Positions 1 to 12,038 of a stretch of 64,000 bases of DNA are shown here, in pieces (position 1 is the stretch's first letter; the number at the start of each line of letters is the position of its first letter). The DNA comes from Chrysopilus asiliformis (lineage: Eukaryota > Arthropoda > Insecta > Diptera > Rhagionidae), in contig OZ035962.1 in NCBI GenBank assembly GCA_964034945.1, forward strand, positions 97,941,784-98,005,783, read 5' to 3'. The position numbers and the translations under genes were made by a program. The notes under the pieces were generated by a model. That model had not been told where the DNA came from. It saw only the letters and a list, made by a program, of their open reading frames with translations, and did no database searches.

Positions 1-227
1 TTTTAACTTTGAATTTTATAGCAAAATAATTCTAATCTAGGAGATTTTTTGAGTTTTTGCAAGGAAACGTTCATTGATTCACAAATTAAAATGTTTTATA
101 AAATCCTAAATAGAAGAAGCCAGGCTGCTGCAACAATGATGATGTTAGTCTATGCAAAAAAAATATTACATAGTTCCGCGAGGGGGGTAACGGGGAACCA
201 AAAGCTAGCGGGACGTATTTTATGAAG

Positions 228-830
228 TGTCCCAAAGAATCCTCAGTTATGAAAAAAAAAATATCAGTTGTGATCAACACAAAACAAACTATAAGGGTAT
301 TCACAGTCCTCTTTTAAATTGCGAGTAATTTTACCGCTCGGTAATTCAGTCAAATTTAACAGATTTTTACCGAGACGGTAATTTGGTTCATGTAAAAATG
401 AATTACCGGATTTAATGCCTTGAGTTGTGTTTTCCGGCCCGGTTATTCGGTATCAAGAATCAACCGCGAGTGGCGCTAGTAATGTTTTTAGTTGTCAAAT
501 TTTCTCGCTGGTTATCTCATCGGACTGCAAATTTTTTCAATTTTGATAGCCGTTGCCACAATAGAAATTCAAAAGAATAGATCAAACATGGATTTAAAGA
601 TTCGCAGTTCATGATTTGGTGACGTATCCAATAAAAGCGCTGTTCTCAAATCTGTGCTGTGGGATGTTCACAGCAGAATATTTTCAGTTTTTTAATATTA
701 CCGAAAACTCCGAATACCCAAAATTAAAAGAGGACTGTGAATACCCTTTATATTTAGTTTCGAAAAAATTATGTGAAAAATGATATTTTTTCTAAAATAG
801 ATACGTAAAAACAGTTTTAGCCCCTGTTAG
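228..830 (+). repeat. R1 dispersed AT-rich repeat, split by an inserted element
   Basis: Sequence on both sides of the 293-749 element joins into one stretch that resembles copies near 18.2, 31.9 and 38.9 kb (reverse). Shared words are TTGTGATCAACACAAA on the left and TTTAGTTTCG on the right, followed by a degenerate 'gatacgtaaaaacngtt' stretch. No open frame is conserved. I call the family R1; its transposon class is unknown. Confidence 0.55.
293..749. mobile_element. Non-autonomous inverted-repeat element (copy 1)
   Basis: The ends are near-perfect inverted repeats of about 26 bp, starting AAGGGTATTCACAGTCC on the left and ending in its reverse complement on the right. TAT flanks both ends, which would be a 3-bp target duplication and fits PIF/Harbinger-like transposition, although TATA cannot be excluded. 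The interior has no coding capacity. A second copy with a shortened left end lies at 45575-46013. The element interrupts an R1 repeat, so it is younger than that copy. Confidence 0.75.
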
Positions 831-3780
831 TTTAAGCCTACAAAATACCCCTTTTCTGGAAGCAATTTTATGATGAAAGCTGTAGGTCCGTGGTCATTCA
901 TCAGAAATTAATCAAATAAGTGTTTTTATGAAGTAAATATTAGCAAATTCTGCCTGGATGATTCGGAATTTAAAAAATCATTTACAAAATGGCCTCCGTT
1001 TTAAAATAAAGTGTAGATTTTTGGGTAAAAATTTGCCTTTTTTTGGCTGTAAAAAAAATTATAACTTCAAAAAGGCTTTCGTTGAGGTCTAGATAAACTA
1101 GTTTGTAATAATTCTGAAAAATTCCAAAGAAATCGGTTGAGTAGATATTTAGTAATCCCTGTTACCAATTTCGAAAAAAGGTTCAAGTTCTTTCGTAAAT
1201 GCTCCAAATCCGTCCGCACACATGACTTTAAAGTCGCATAAATTCGGCAATTTTCACGCGATCAATTTAACATTTTGAGTGATAATAGTCAAAATGTGGT
1301 AATTTAAGAATATAGGCATAACCCTTGAATTTTCAGCTGAATGGTAGCATGCAAAGTTTTATCATCGAAAATTTTGGGTTCTGTAAAATAGAGCCCTTTA
1401 TTGTTAGGGTGACGACCATATTTATTTTGTGTCAATCCAAGACAAGATGTGTAAGGGGAAGGGGGGTGGAAAAACACAAAAAAATTATATACGAGCTTAA
1501 ACGAACGTTTTGTTCATGCAAAAATCGCAAATGTAAACCGGGCATTTTTCTTTTTTTTTTCAAAACAAGTGACCGTTTTTTCAAAAATAAAAAACTAAAT
1601 TAAAAAACTCGGGAGAGCAGTTTTCATGGTGTATGGTCCCGAACTGTATTTGGATAAATATGTACTATTATGAATGTAGTAAAGATTTGAAGATATCAGA
1701 GAACTTATATTTGATTTTTTTTTTCTATAAAACAGTTCTGGTATTAAATCTTTCTACAAATGATATGCAATTTCGGTTGAGATTCTGCATAAATTAGAAT
1801 GGAAAAATATGATCTATAGTTAGGCAAATGATTGATGGTATTTAATATTGCAATAAAAAATATATATATTAAAAATATTACACAACTGAATCCCTCGAAG
1901 TCTATGTGATATATTCATTCTAAAATTTCATCTGGAATTTATTTAACTTCAGAAGCGGCATTGTTTCAAAGATGTATGTACGAAGTTATTACATTTGGGG
2001 GCACTTACTTCGACTTGGTACAAAATCATTATTGTTTCCCGTTGCCCCTAAACCCCTTCTTTCCCCTGCCGCGCCTTTCCAATGTGTATGGTAGAAATTT
2101 ATGAAAAATCTTCTCTACAGAATGCGAATAAAGAAAGCAGCAATGTCAACACGAACATTGAAGAAAAGATGAAAATATCTAAGGAGCAGTATGGAAAAAA
2201 GTCAAAAAAATGATATAAAGTGGAGGTGGGAATATTTTGAAACAACAAATTTATTACTGCGAGCATAAGCTGTTGTTGCTGTATTAGTGTATCGAGACAA
2301 AACTTCAAGTTTGAATACACACGGCAAGTGAGTATCTTGGGGATGATGGATACGATCTCGACCTACGCAGGAGTTACTAGGGGACATGTCAACAGAGTAA
2401 AAATTTATTGCTATCATGTAGGTCCCTTGACACCGATTATGTAACACGTACTTCATATTACACGTAAGTGCATATAGTCTCGGTTGGTAGGACAATATCA
2501 GTCAGTCTATAACATGACTTGGATGCTACTTCTCAACTATATTCCTTTTAACTTTCATATCATCATCGTTTACTTACATCTTGCCACAGTGTTGGATGAA
2601 CACGAAGATCAACATGGTTAGATTCGTATAAGGGGGGAAAAAAGAAAAACAGGATAAGGATTATAAATATGCTTGCATGTATGTCTCTAGTTACCATCAA
2701 GGACAACGACTCCAGCCAGGGTCCTTTAGATTTTCTCCATTCTATTCTGCTGTAGTAAAATAATCTTCCACATTTATTCTTCTTAATATTTCAAGGATAA
2801 CACATGATTCTATGTGATAGCGATGGGAAGCGCCATAGCCAACAAAAGAAAATTTTGAAGGATGATATCCGTATCATATGCAGATAATTTCATTTCTATA
2901 TTCCGTAGATCAGTGCAATGCATCTCGTCTGCATACTACACATATCTCATTTGGTACTTGCGAATTTCTCTCTACAAAATGGATATGCATAAGACTATAC
3001 ATACATGTGATATAGAGAAAAAATCTCAGCGTGTGGATATTATAATCGTCCCACTATATTAAATGCATTCCTGTTGTGTCTGGGAATAATAATAATAATA
3101 ATGCATTCAATCTTACTTTTTTTTATATTCTTTTCCATAAGTGTAGAAGAACCTCAAGATTTAAGCCATGATGGTGTGTGAACTTTTAAGTGGATTTTTT
3201 CATAATATCGTAATATGATTTTGATTTATTGTACTAAAATATTTCTTTTTCGTTCAGTTATTTGCATACATTCGAAAATCGGAATTATTACATTTAAATC
3301 ACGTATTTTAATAAATCCGAATAAAATGCACAAAAAACATACGGGAGCATTCTCCCGAAATCTTAAACTCCAGTCACATATTTATGGTACAAAATCGGCA
3401 TAGTGGTCAAATTTGGAAGTCATTGCTATAAAAAAAAATTGGAAAATTTGCAAATTGCGACCAGCAAAGAAGGTGGTTTAGCGATTACCGTTGATAACCT
3501 TATCTTCGGTGGCAATCGAAGTTCAGCTATTTTTTTTTAATTCAGAACACATGGCCTAAAATATTTTGACGAAATATGCATAGAAGAACGACAAGTTTTC
3601 ATTGAAATGTGAGGTTATGTTCGCTGTTAACTACATTTTCGGCTGCCTTTTTGCGGTTGCAAAATTTACTTGTTCGCGTTTGAAACACAAATGTGTCGAG
3701 GATAACATTTATGGCAATTCTTACTTGCGAGCGAGAAACGCTATCGACGATGAATCCCCATATTTTATGAGTCCGCTCAT
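831..3780. other. No gene recognised
   Basis: This is AT-rich sequence with only short chance open frames (under 100 codons, no recognisable domain). It holds a short (AAT)n run near 3085-3102. The stretch around 1000-1200 has the texture of an old decayed repeat. No RNA gene or firm splice-bounded exon was seen. Confidence 0.5.
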
Positions 3781-3798
3781 AACATTATAACTAATATT

Positions 3799-4174
3799 TT
3801 GAGCATCAAATGCGTTGCCGTACGACTCGGTCCGAAAAAGCTCCATTTTGTCCAAAAAATGCATCAAATTTTTGGCCAAAAACTTACCAAAGTGACCGCC
3901 CAAGTACCGTACTCACCTGATATGGCCCCGCCTCACTTTTTCCTGCTCCCGAAGCTAAAATTACTATATCGAGGAAGACGTTTTGAGTCGATTCAAACTT
4001 TTGTTCACCGCTTAATAAAAGAAAATTCGCCGAAGGAGCTTACGGAGCTGACTTGAATTAGCCTACGAAAAATGCATGCAAACATTGCAGTGGACTTTTA
4101 AGGTGACAAAATAAATGTTGATGAATAAATTTTTTTTTGTGATTTTTTTAACAATTCCGGATACTTTTTACACA
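3799..4174 (+). pseudogene. Mariner transposase C-terminal remnant with 3' terminus
   Basis: Mariner transposases cut and paste DNA at TA sites. The frame from 3799 to 4056 ends in the third catalytic block of the family: YSPDMAPPHFFLLPKLK, where the D of SPD is the last acidic residue, followed by RGRRFESIQ. After a stop the similarity decays through further stops. The sequence then runs into a mariner-like terminal repeat, AATTCCGGATACTTTTTA, ending near 4174. The first two catalytic aspartates, the N-terminal DNA-binding domain and a matching 5' inverted repeat are not visible, so this is a 5'-truncated dead copy of roughly a quarter of a normal gene of about 345 codons. The ATG at 3799 is not a native start. 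The family is clear; the subfamily is not. Confidence 0.8.
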
Positions 4175-4305
4175 GAAGAAGAAATAGGATTCGTTCCTAT
4201 ACTTATAGCACCAAGGGCACAGTTGGAACTTTACTAACTACATTTGTTGTAGATCTGTGTTTTGCCGGTACACCGACGATATTTAGTCCCATTGCCGGAA
4301 GTCCA

Positions 4306-4538
4306 GGGCAGCAATCATGTATTCCGACGCGTCTCTGTCATTCGACTTCGACGCAGCTTTTAACTCTTGACTTCATCATATCATCAGCTTCAAATTTCCT
4401 GAAGTGACAGTCAGAATCACGTTTGGATTCATAGTGACGATTCCGAGAAATTTCAAACTGCAGATATGGCGAAGTCAAGAGTTAAAAGCTGCGTCGAAGT
4501 CGAAAGACAGAGACGCGTCGGAATACATGATTGGTGCT
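4306..4538. mobile_element. Fold-back palindromic element (copy 1)
   Basis: Almost the whole 233 bp is an inverted repeat. The left arm carries CAATCATGTATTCCGACGCG, GTCTCTGTC and CTTCGACGCAGC, and the right arm carries their reverse complements in mirror order. Arms of about 100 bp surround a short centre. A second copy with the same structure is at 48126-48359. No open frame of interest. The class is unknown; target duplications could not be fixed. Confidence 0.8.
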
Positions 4539-5835
4539 CAGATTTAGATTATGTTACAAGTTTCCGATAAACCGATCTTTTCTAATTTTTTCCAGAAATA
4601 CCGAGTATCTATTTCCACATCAAATGGTAAATATATCAGGATACTTATATTGAACTGTAGTTGATGGAATATTAATTATGCTCTATCTTGAATCCCTTGA
4701 AATATTTCTAACTCCTACCTCTTTTTTTTACCCGGAAACGGAGAAATCCGGAAACTTTCACATAAAAGTATCGGAAAATTTCTTTTGAAAGTGCATTGTT
4801 CTATATTTAACAGAGATTTAGCTCGTTTCTTATAAGGATTCCAATCGAAATCCAACAATGTATCTACCATCAGTTGAGATTTAATTGTTAAACTCGTTCA
4901 TTGCGATTATGCTTAAAGATCTGACTGAAAGATATACGGATTTTAAGTGCATAAAATTTTCTATCGTTTTCAGTTGACTACATCTTTAAGTGTCATCATC
5001 TCTGCAATATTAATACTTAAGCTCATTTCTTATTCAAAAGGAATGAATCTTCAAATTTTAATCACTTTTGCTCTACTATGCCGCTGGTATCTTTTCCACA
5101 GTTGAACGAACAGCGGATTTATCAACGAGTACCCATATATAAGTCGGTGCTTTATAATCTATAAAACTTTAGACGTTGAGCTAAAACAGTATTGAAAAAA
5201 CAACGTAAGAATTTTTCCTTATAATAATATTATAAGGGGTAACCTATTCAATCTACGAGAATGGACGAATATTAGCATAACGCTTTAGCAGAAAAACTGA
5301 AACTGATACCAACGATATGCAGAGATTGTCTGCTCAGAATGCTTTCGTCATAGAAACGCGTAAAACCAGCTGAAAATATAATGTGAATTTAATTAACTTT
5401 TAAGATGATTACATAATATATAAAAATGGATTGAAAGAATAACATTTAAAGATATAATTATGTTTCGGCCTAATGCCCCAGAGATTTGCGAGTCCCTTCA
5501 ATTATGGTTTCCGGGATTCGTTTTATATTATAAGGAGGTTTCCATGCCAAATTAGAAGCTTTCAAAAAATTTGCTTTTTAATTTCCCTGTCCCAAAATAT
5601 ATATGGCACATCGAAAAAAAACTGGTATTTAAATCGTTTTTAGCGAATTCATTTTTGTAGTGTTTTTGCTTTCCACAATGTTAATTTGAGTTTATTCTGC
5701 AATTACTTAAAATTAAATGCGAAATTTTTAAGATCGAAAAAAAAAGTTCACAATTTCTATATGCTTTCACTCCACCGTAACTCCTCATTTATATTTCAAA
5801 TGTATCCCGTTTTTTCAAATTCCACTTTTCAAAAG
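4539..5835. other. No gene recognised
   Basis: AT-rich sequence with no inverted-repeat termini, tandem repeat or credible open frame. One short frame near 5686-5877 is lysine- and phenylalanine-rich and looks like chance. Confidence 0.45.
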
Positions 5836-6700
5836 ATCTGTATTATTTGGGGGCTTCGATCAGTTCTCAAGTTATAGGCGAGCAGACAGAAAGTTGTCTG
5901 CACAACGATCTCGAAATCCCGATTTTCACGAAACTTGACGGTTAGGGATTTTCGGGGACAAGAAATCGATCTATATAGGTTTCACCTCTGAGAAATTTCC
6001 CCTCGATACCCCTCGCTTGGTATCTTCGAATTGGATGGTTCAAATCTTAATAAAACTGTATAGTATTACTAAGAGGACTAAGAGCTTTCGATTTTTCCAC
6101 TACAAACCTGACTTTTTCCTCCCCTCTATACAGCTCGCCTGGTGTCTCAAAACAACGTTTCCAAAATCGGTGACAGCGATTACTCAATAACAACCCAACC
6201 AATTTCTATGAAATTTTGTTATCGCGCGTTAGTTTTAGTTATAGACGAAAGCTTTTTTTTTTAAAAAAATTAAAACGAAAGGACCTGTAAAATGACGGGA
6301 ATTTCCTTTATCTCTAGGTCGGGAATTTAAAAACCCTGGAAAAGCTCTGTAAAGATCATGTGAATTTAGTTTTTCCCCAAAAATCAGCAAAAGTAGGATT
6401 TTGAGGAATAAATCGAGGAAACTTGTAAAAAAGAAGTGGAACTTTGGGTTGACCTGTGGTCTAAAATCGGCCCATGAACGCTAGTAAGTTTCATCCTAAT
6501 CGGTTCAGTGGTTCTCCAGTTATAGGCGGACAGACAGAAAAACAGAAAGCAATATACACAAATTGGGGAAATGGTATAAAGGAAGGGGAACCTGTGGTTT
6601 AAAACCCGTCCATTGACGCTAGTAAACTTCCCTGAAAGTTTCGTCCGAATCGGTGCAGTGGTTCTTTAGTTTGAAGCGAACAGACAGATGGACATACAAG
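5836..6700. repeat. Decayed interspersed repeat
   Basis: The motif 'cagtggttcTnnAGTT' followed by a GGCGnACAGACAG-like tail recurs at about 5860, 6510 and 6655, each time after a 'gctagtaa'-like word or equivalent. The same texture appears near 44440-44550. This is typical of eroded insect transposon ends. No frame or terminus can be defined. Confidence 0.45.
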
Positions 6701-7519
6701 CCTATTATAAAGACAAAATGTCGCAATGAAATTCAAAACAGTTATCCTGTCTCATCAGTTTCAAATTTTTAGTTTTAAATTTTCACCATATATGAGACAA
6801 ATATAATAAATTTATTCACACTTGCCCTAGTGAAAAGCTTACGACAACTTTAATGCCAAACTAAACACATGCAAACAATTCATATTCTGAGATCTTTCAT
6901 ATCCATTAAACGACACACTGAAGACAACTTATAAAGTTTGGTTGTAGTTAAGGCAGCAATCAAAGTTTTAGATCTAGTTTTCCTGATGGCAGTGATAACG
7001 ACGACAATTATTATCATCCAAAGCAATAGAAACAAATTACGATATTGTTATGAAATCTCTCAACAAATTCGAATTTTAATTGCGTGGAACAAAGTTTAAT
7101 TACGATGTGAGGTCCTGTGAGTAGTTTTAAAAATAAATTCAATGAGTATGAAAAATTTTAAACTTTACATGTAATTTTCAAAGTGGAAAAAATCTCAAAA
7201 CTCTAAGTAGTCACCATAAATGAAGAAAGGGCAAATCAAAAAATTGAATAAAACATCAAAAACTGCGGTGTGAAATTTAAAAATCAGGACATGGAGAATC
7301 AAATCACAAAAGTCAACGAAATATAAGGCGAGGGGCAGGGGAATTATTATTATACACCCTTAATAAAATAAACGATAGGATGTTGCCAAATAAATGCATA
7401 AAAAACGGTAAAAACCAAAAAACAAAATTTTTTTTTAAGATTTATAATTTTAGGTCTCAAGTATTGTCAAATTCAAATTGTTTCTAAAACCTAGCGTAAT
7501 GGATATTCTTATATGTTCT

Positions 7520-7655
7520 AAATATGAAGTCGAAGCCATAATAGTTTTGTATGAAGGAAAATAGTAAGTCATATACTAATAGAGATATTTTTTGATGAAG
7601 GAAAATAGAGACATTTTTTGATTTATTATACGGATTTTGCATCGACTTCATATTT
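7520..7655. repeat. Inverted repeat, 17-bp arms
   Basis: AAATATGAAGTCGAAGC at 7520-7536 is mirrored at 7639-7655 with one mismatch. Between the arms is a short local duplication containing ATGAAGGAAAATAG twice. It borders the direct-repeat array that follows. Confidence 0.6.
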
Positions 7656-7720
7656 CTACTGTATACCTCTGGAAGTGGAAAGTATTAATAGTATCTTTCT
7701 AGTTCACCTGACAATATTTA

Positions 7721-7980
7721 CTTGTGCTACAAGTAAACATTTAAACATACGACACGTCCTTGTGCTACAACTAAACATATTTTTTGTTTACCTATGGCAG
7801 GTCGTATTTTTTTAGTTTGCCTCGTGCAATTGTAATGTTTACCTGCCCTGAGAAAATTGTACACCTCTGATAGGTTTACTAAAATTTACAATCTCTTAGT
7901 TTGCCTTGTGCAATTGTAATGTTTACCTGCCCTGAGAAAATTGTACACCTCTGATAGGTTTACTAAAATTTACAATCTCT
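7721..7980. repeat. Local direct-repeat array, including an 84-bp tandem duplication
   Basis: Two 84-bp units, 7813-7896 and 7897-7980, are identical except for about one base (GCCTCGTG versus GCCTTGTG). Just upstream CTTGTGCTACAAGTAAACAT (7721-7740) recurs with one change at 7759-7778. The 84-bp unit holds a related word (CTTGTGCAATTGTAATGTTTACC), so the block looks like a partly decayed array. Confidence 0.85.
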
Positions 7981-8495
7981 TACATTGTCGCAATGTCTGT
8001 CTCAAGCAAACGTCTAATATTTCTAATGTTGCAGGCTAACATTACTTGCAAGAGCAAGTTGACACGTACACATTATTTAAAGAAGGTACACATTGTTTGG
8101 TATGATACCACCTTTAAAATTCGCTAGCCAATACCGGAAAACTCATTCAAATTTATACTTCAGGGACTCATCAACCAATGATGAAAAGCCCTTAAAAATC
8201 CGTCAGTTTAACGAGATAACGGGAAAGGGGGTTAAAAGGGAAGGAATTCCTGCTGTCAACGTAGCTAAAACATCCGCGCTCTGCTTCCATGTTGACAGAC
8301 AGACGAGCATATGCGTTTAAAGATTGGTCCATTGAAGACTTCTTAGAAATCTTTATGTAATATCGATAGAATGGAAAAGCATTCCAAAGCAGATTGTTCG
8401 CCTTTTTTTCGAAATCACATATGATATAATTACAAGTTAGCTATGCTTGTCATTTGTAATTTTTAGTTGAGAAAAAGATTTTTTATTCTCATATC

Positions 8496-9038
8496 GGGTC
8501 TTTCATTAAGGACGTAACAATTTTGTATTTAAATAAAACACAGAATAATTGAGATATCGGGCTGAAATTTATTCCAGGTGTAGTGGGCATGTTACATTTA
8601 AGTATGAAATTCGATCTCGTTCATATGGCCACCGCGAGTACGTTTGCTGATTGATCCTTTGGAGCCAATTTTCCACACATATCAGCCGGAACGGTGGCAA
8701 TTTCGCGTTCGATATTGTTCCTGAGCTCCTCTAACGTTGTTGGCTTGTTGGCATAAACCAACGAATTTACATAACCCCATAAAAAAAATCCAACAGCGTT
8801 AAATCGCATGAGCGAGGTGGCCATTCGACCGGACCATTTCTCGAGATTACACGACTACCGAACTTCTCCTTCAATAGATCAATTGTTTGACCAGCTGTGT
8901 GGCATTGCTCGTTCGTGAACTTCACCATGATAAAAATGTAAACCTTGACTGACGTTTTAGCATTGCCAGATCATAAAAAAAGTTTTACGGTGCGTTTTTA
9001 TTAAAGTACAAAATTGTTATGTCCTTATTGAAAGACCC
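8496..9038 (-). mobile_element. Internally deleted Tc1/mariner-type transposon (copy 1)
   Basis: The ends are about 30-bp inverted repeats: GGGTCTTTCATTAAGGAC at the left and GTCCTTATTGAAAGACCC at the right. The interior carries the two ends of a transposase gene on the minus strand with the middle missing. A second copy with a different internal deletion is at 32608-33165. A clean target duplication could not be resolved. Confidence 0.85.
8570..8928 (-). pseudogene. Deleted transposase gene (N- and C-terminal pieces)
   Basis: Reading the minus strand from the ATG at 8928, the gene begins MVKFTNEQ, the start of a helix-turn-helix DNA-binding region. It then passes into a short different stretch (roughly LLKEKFGSRVISRNGPVEW) and the C-terminal third of the transposase. 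The second copy keeps 26 N-terminal residues and a similar C-terminus, which allows the comparison. The C-terminal block has PPRSCDLT followed by an LxFF-type and GYVNSLVYANKP motif; the D of DLT matches the last catalytic aspartate of the IS630/Tc1/mariner group. Frames shift across the deletion scar, so no active enzyme is possible. The stop at 8570 is shared with the second copy. About 120 codons remain of an expected 300-350. Confidence 0.75.
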
Positions 9039-11442
9039 TTTGTAAAGAATTATAAATTTCAATTCCAAATCATATAAAAATTAATAATAGTCTATTCTAT
9101 AATTTGACCAACGAAATCGTTCATGTTATGAAATTATCAATTATATCCATATGGCTCATATCACAATCAAAATAATATTTATCGTGTAGTTTACCTTAAT
9201 TAAATTGGATGCGCTAAAATAACTGTCGCATTGTGATATTAATAATTTCATTCCATTTTATTTTATTTTTATATATTTAGATAGCTTAAGAATAAATGAC
9301 TAGTTTACAAAAGCTATAGAGTAACAATAATAAGAGTTCCTACATAAACAACTTTAGAGGTTCAAAAGCCGCAATTTTGAATAGATAAGAGAATATTCGT
9401 AATACAAACACTACATATAAAGTATTATCCTATTGTAATAGGAGCGGAATCCCTGAGGCGAATTGTAGTTGTTCCTTGCTGTTTGACATAAATTTCATGT
9501 CCTTTTCAAGCACTACTTGACTATTGTTGTGTTAATTTTTTAATTAGAAATACTGAAATACACTAAAACTATTTTCGTAAAAATACGTGTGTGTGTGTTT
9601 GGTTTCGAAAAATGGGGATACGAAGGGGGTTGTCTTTCGTACGTGAATGAATATACGAGGTTAGGACTTTGGTACAAACTATTGAGCGTCATCGTGTTGT
9701 CGCTGTGATTTCACATATGGGTGGGGACGTATATATAATTTGAAGTGGTACTTTTATGTTAATCTATATCTTTTAGTTTAGATACTTTTAGAATGTTTGC
9801 CGGCCCTGTGAATGGAATTGTATCCTTAAGGACTTACCAAGGGGAATCAATTGTTTAGTTACAAAACTAAACGACAAAGGGCAGTTTTTGTAGTGAAAGA
9901 AGGCCACTGACGATAGCATAGTTACGTCTATGAATATAGCGAGTATTTTGAAGACATTGGATACCCTTGGCCCCGTTTAATTCGCTCATGACAACAACGA
10001 GAAGTTTAAAGGAGTACGAGGATCGAACGAATGAAGTCAGGATGCGGTGGCAAAAGGATAACATAATTTAAGGCTAACAAAACCTTTTATATAGAATTTA
10101 CACAAGTGAATGTTTTAATTCACTGGCATGCTGGTTATAGAGTTACAAATGCATAATAAGACAACTGTATAGGAAATAAAGAATAAAGAAAACAATAAAA
10201 GAGCGCATTAATTTGCAACTGAATATGCAAAGATAAGAAACATTTCTCCCATGCTAGTGGATTTTCGGGGTAGCTTTTTCCATCAGTAAATATTACAAAT
10301 ATACCCTTAGATTATTCACTCTTGCGTTTTCATGTATCTTGTGGTTTTTCACTTTTAAATGAAACTTGAACATAAATTTTGTTGCAAATACATATTTATT
10401 CGTATTATAAGTATTATGCTTAAATAAATTACTTTAGATGCATATCAACATATCGACATATTCATGTGAATATGTATCCGTGATAAATACAACGACAATG
10501 GTATAGTCATGAATTTTGTGGCGCAATTTTTTCAATCTTGATGAAAAGGACTTAATAGATATGAGAAGTTGATAGTGGCAATTACAGCGACAAGAAAAAC
10601 AAGCAAAAGATTTATTATGCAGACGAAGTAATGAGGACTGGCACAAATGCCGCCGCTATCTTTTTCTATAAATTATTTGTCCTGCTACTATATATCCTTT
10701 TGTACAAGAATTGTGAACACACACTATATTCGTACTTACTTAATAATAGGCTTTTATATGAGAGCATATTATACAACTCGCATATCCTTCCATAAAACTA
10801 TGTACGCATAGTGGTTTGCTTTATATTTTCTAAACGAATATGGAAAAATATTAGCAAAAGTTAAGAACAAAATGTATAAAATAGTACAGTTAAGAAACCA
10901 TAACGTATTACCATTTATACATATATAATATTTTCGTAACTTTAAGGCCATTGAACAATATATGCAATGACTTATGCTACAATAACTGTCTATGGTAGAC
11001 TCCTGAGGACCAATGCTAAACGCCAAGAGAACAAAATAGAAATGATTAAGAAAGAAAGGACTTAGCAAAAAGGATAATTAATGTCCGGTATGTGCCGTAT
11101 GTTATGTCCATTTTATTGGCTTTTATTACTATTTTCTATGACAGTTGACTTATAACTATAAATCTTTTACGCTCCCATATAACATAGTCATATACGTAAG
11201 ATGAACAAAAAGGGGAACAGTCAAAGTATTAAGAAACAACAGGAAAAAAAATTTTATATGGGTAGAAAAGTTTTTCATGTACATTTACAGACCTGTTACG
11301 TGATATTAAAGGATATTGGCTACAGATAGCCACCGAACCGATACATCATATTCACTACTTTCTTAAAACAATATTAATTAAAATGAAATATTTTTCTCCA
11401 TAAAGCACAAACATTTTTTTTCTCTCATTTATGGTCATTTGG
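9039..11442. other. No gene recognised
   Basis: AT-rich, apparently single-copy sequence. The open frames present on both strands are short, low in charge and rich in F, Y and C. No inverted-repeat element, tandem array or RNA gene was seen. Confidence 0.5.
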
Positions 11443-12038
11443 ATATTTTTTAAAAGCTTTTATTTAGCTTGATTTCGTATCTGTCTGTTTGTTTGTCTGT
11501 CTGTCAGGGTCAAATCTTGCAATCTAAGTTTGACCCACTTACACTTATCCGATCCACTGAAATTTAGCTTTGATAACAAGACAATTTTTTGTCAGTGCGA
11601 AAAAATCAAATATTACACCAGTGTGTGTAAGGTATATCGAAGTTTTGGTGGCACCTAATATTAATCTACCAAAAAAAGTTAACAATTTACAAAAAATATC
11701 GTTAAATTTTTGATCATCGAATAAAGAAAGATTTGACAGGTCTTTAGATTTTGAGGAACTCGACAAAAAATAATTTACACAGGGGACACAAGACTCATTC
11801 TCGGGGTTATGATTTCGACAAGCCAAATGTTACCCAATTGTTAGACCAAATTCAGCTAAATTGCTTTCAGATTCATATTCGGCTATGCAAAATTATCCTA
11901 AAATAATTGAACTATTTCCCGCCAACAACAAAAACAAAAAAAATATTTTTCAACTCAATCGGATGAGTATATTTGACCCTGACAGAGAGACAGACAGACA
12001 AACACGAAGGCAAGCTAAATAAAAGCTTTTAAAAAACA
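11443..12038. mobile_element. Long inverted-repeat element with CTGT-rich arms
   Basis: About 70-bp arms at 11443-11514 and 11971-12038 are inverted copies. From the outside in they carry TTTTTTAAAAGCTTTTATTT, AGCTTG, a run of GTCTGT units, then CAGGGTCAAAT. The middle holds only a weak minus-strand frame (11545-11826) with no recognised domain. A right-hand end of the same family stands alone at 22519-22588. The class is unknown. Confidence 0.75.

Noticed and set aside
8093..8320. 75-codon frame after the direct-repeat array
   Set aside because: No family recognised; ends in an ACAGACAGACG word typical of decayed repeats here.
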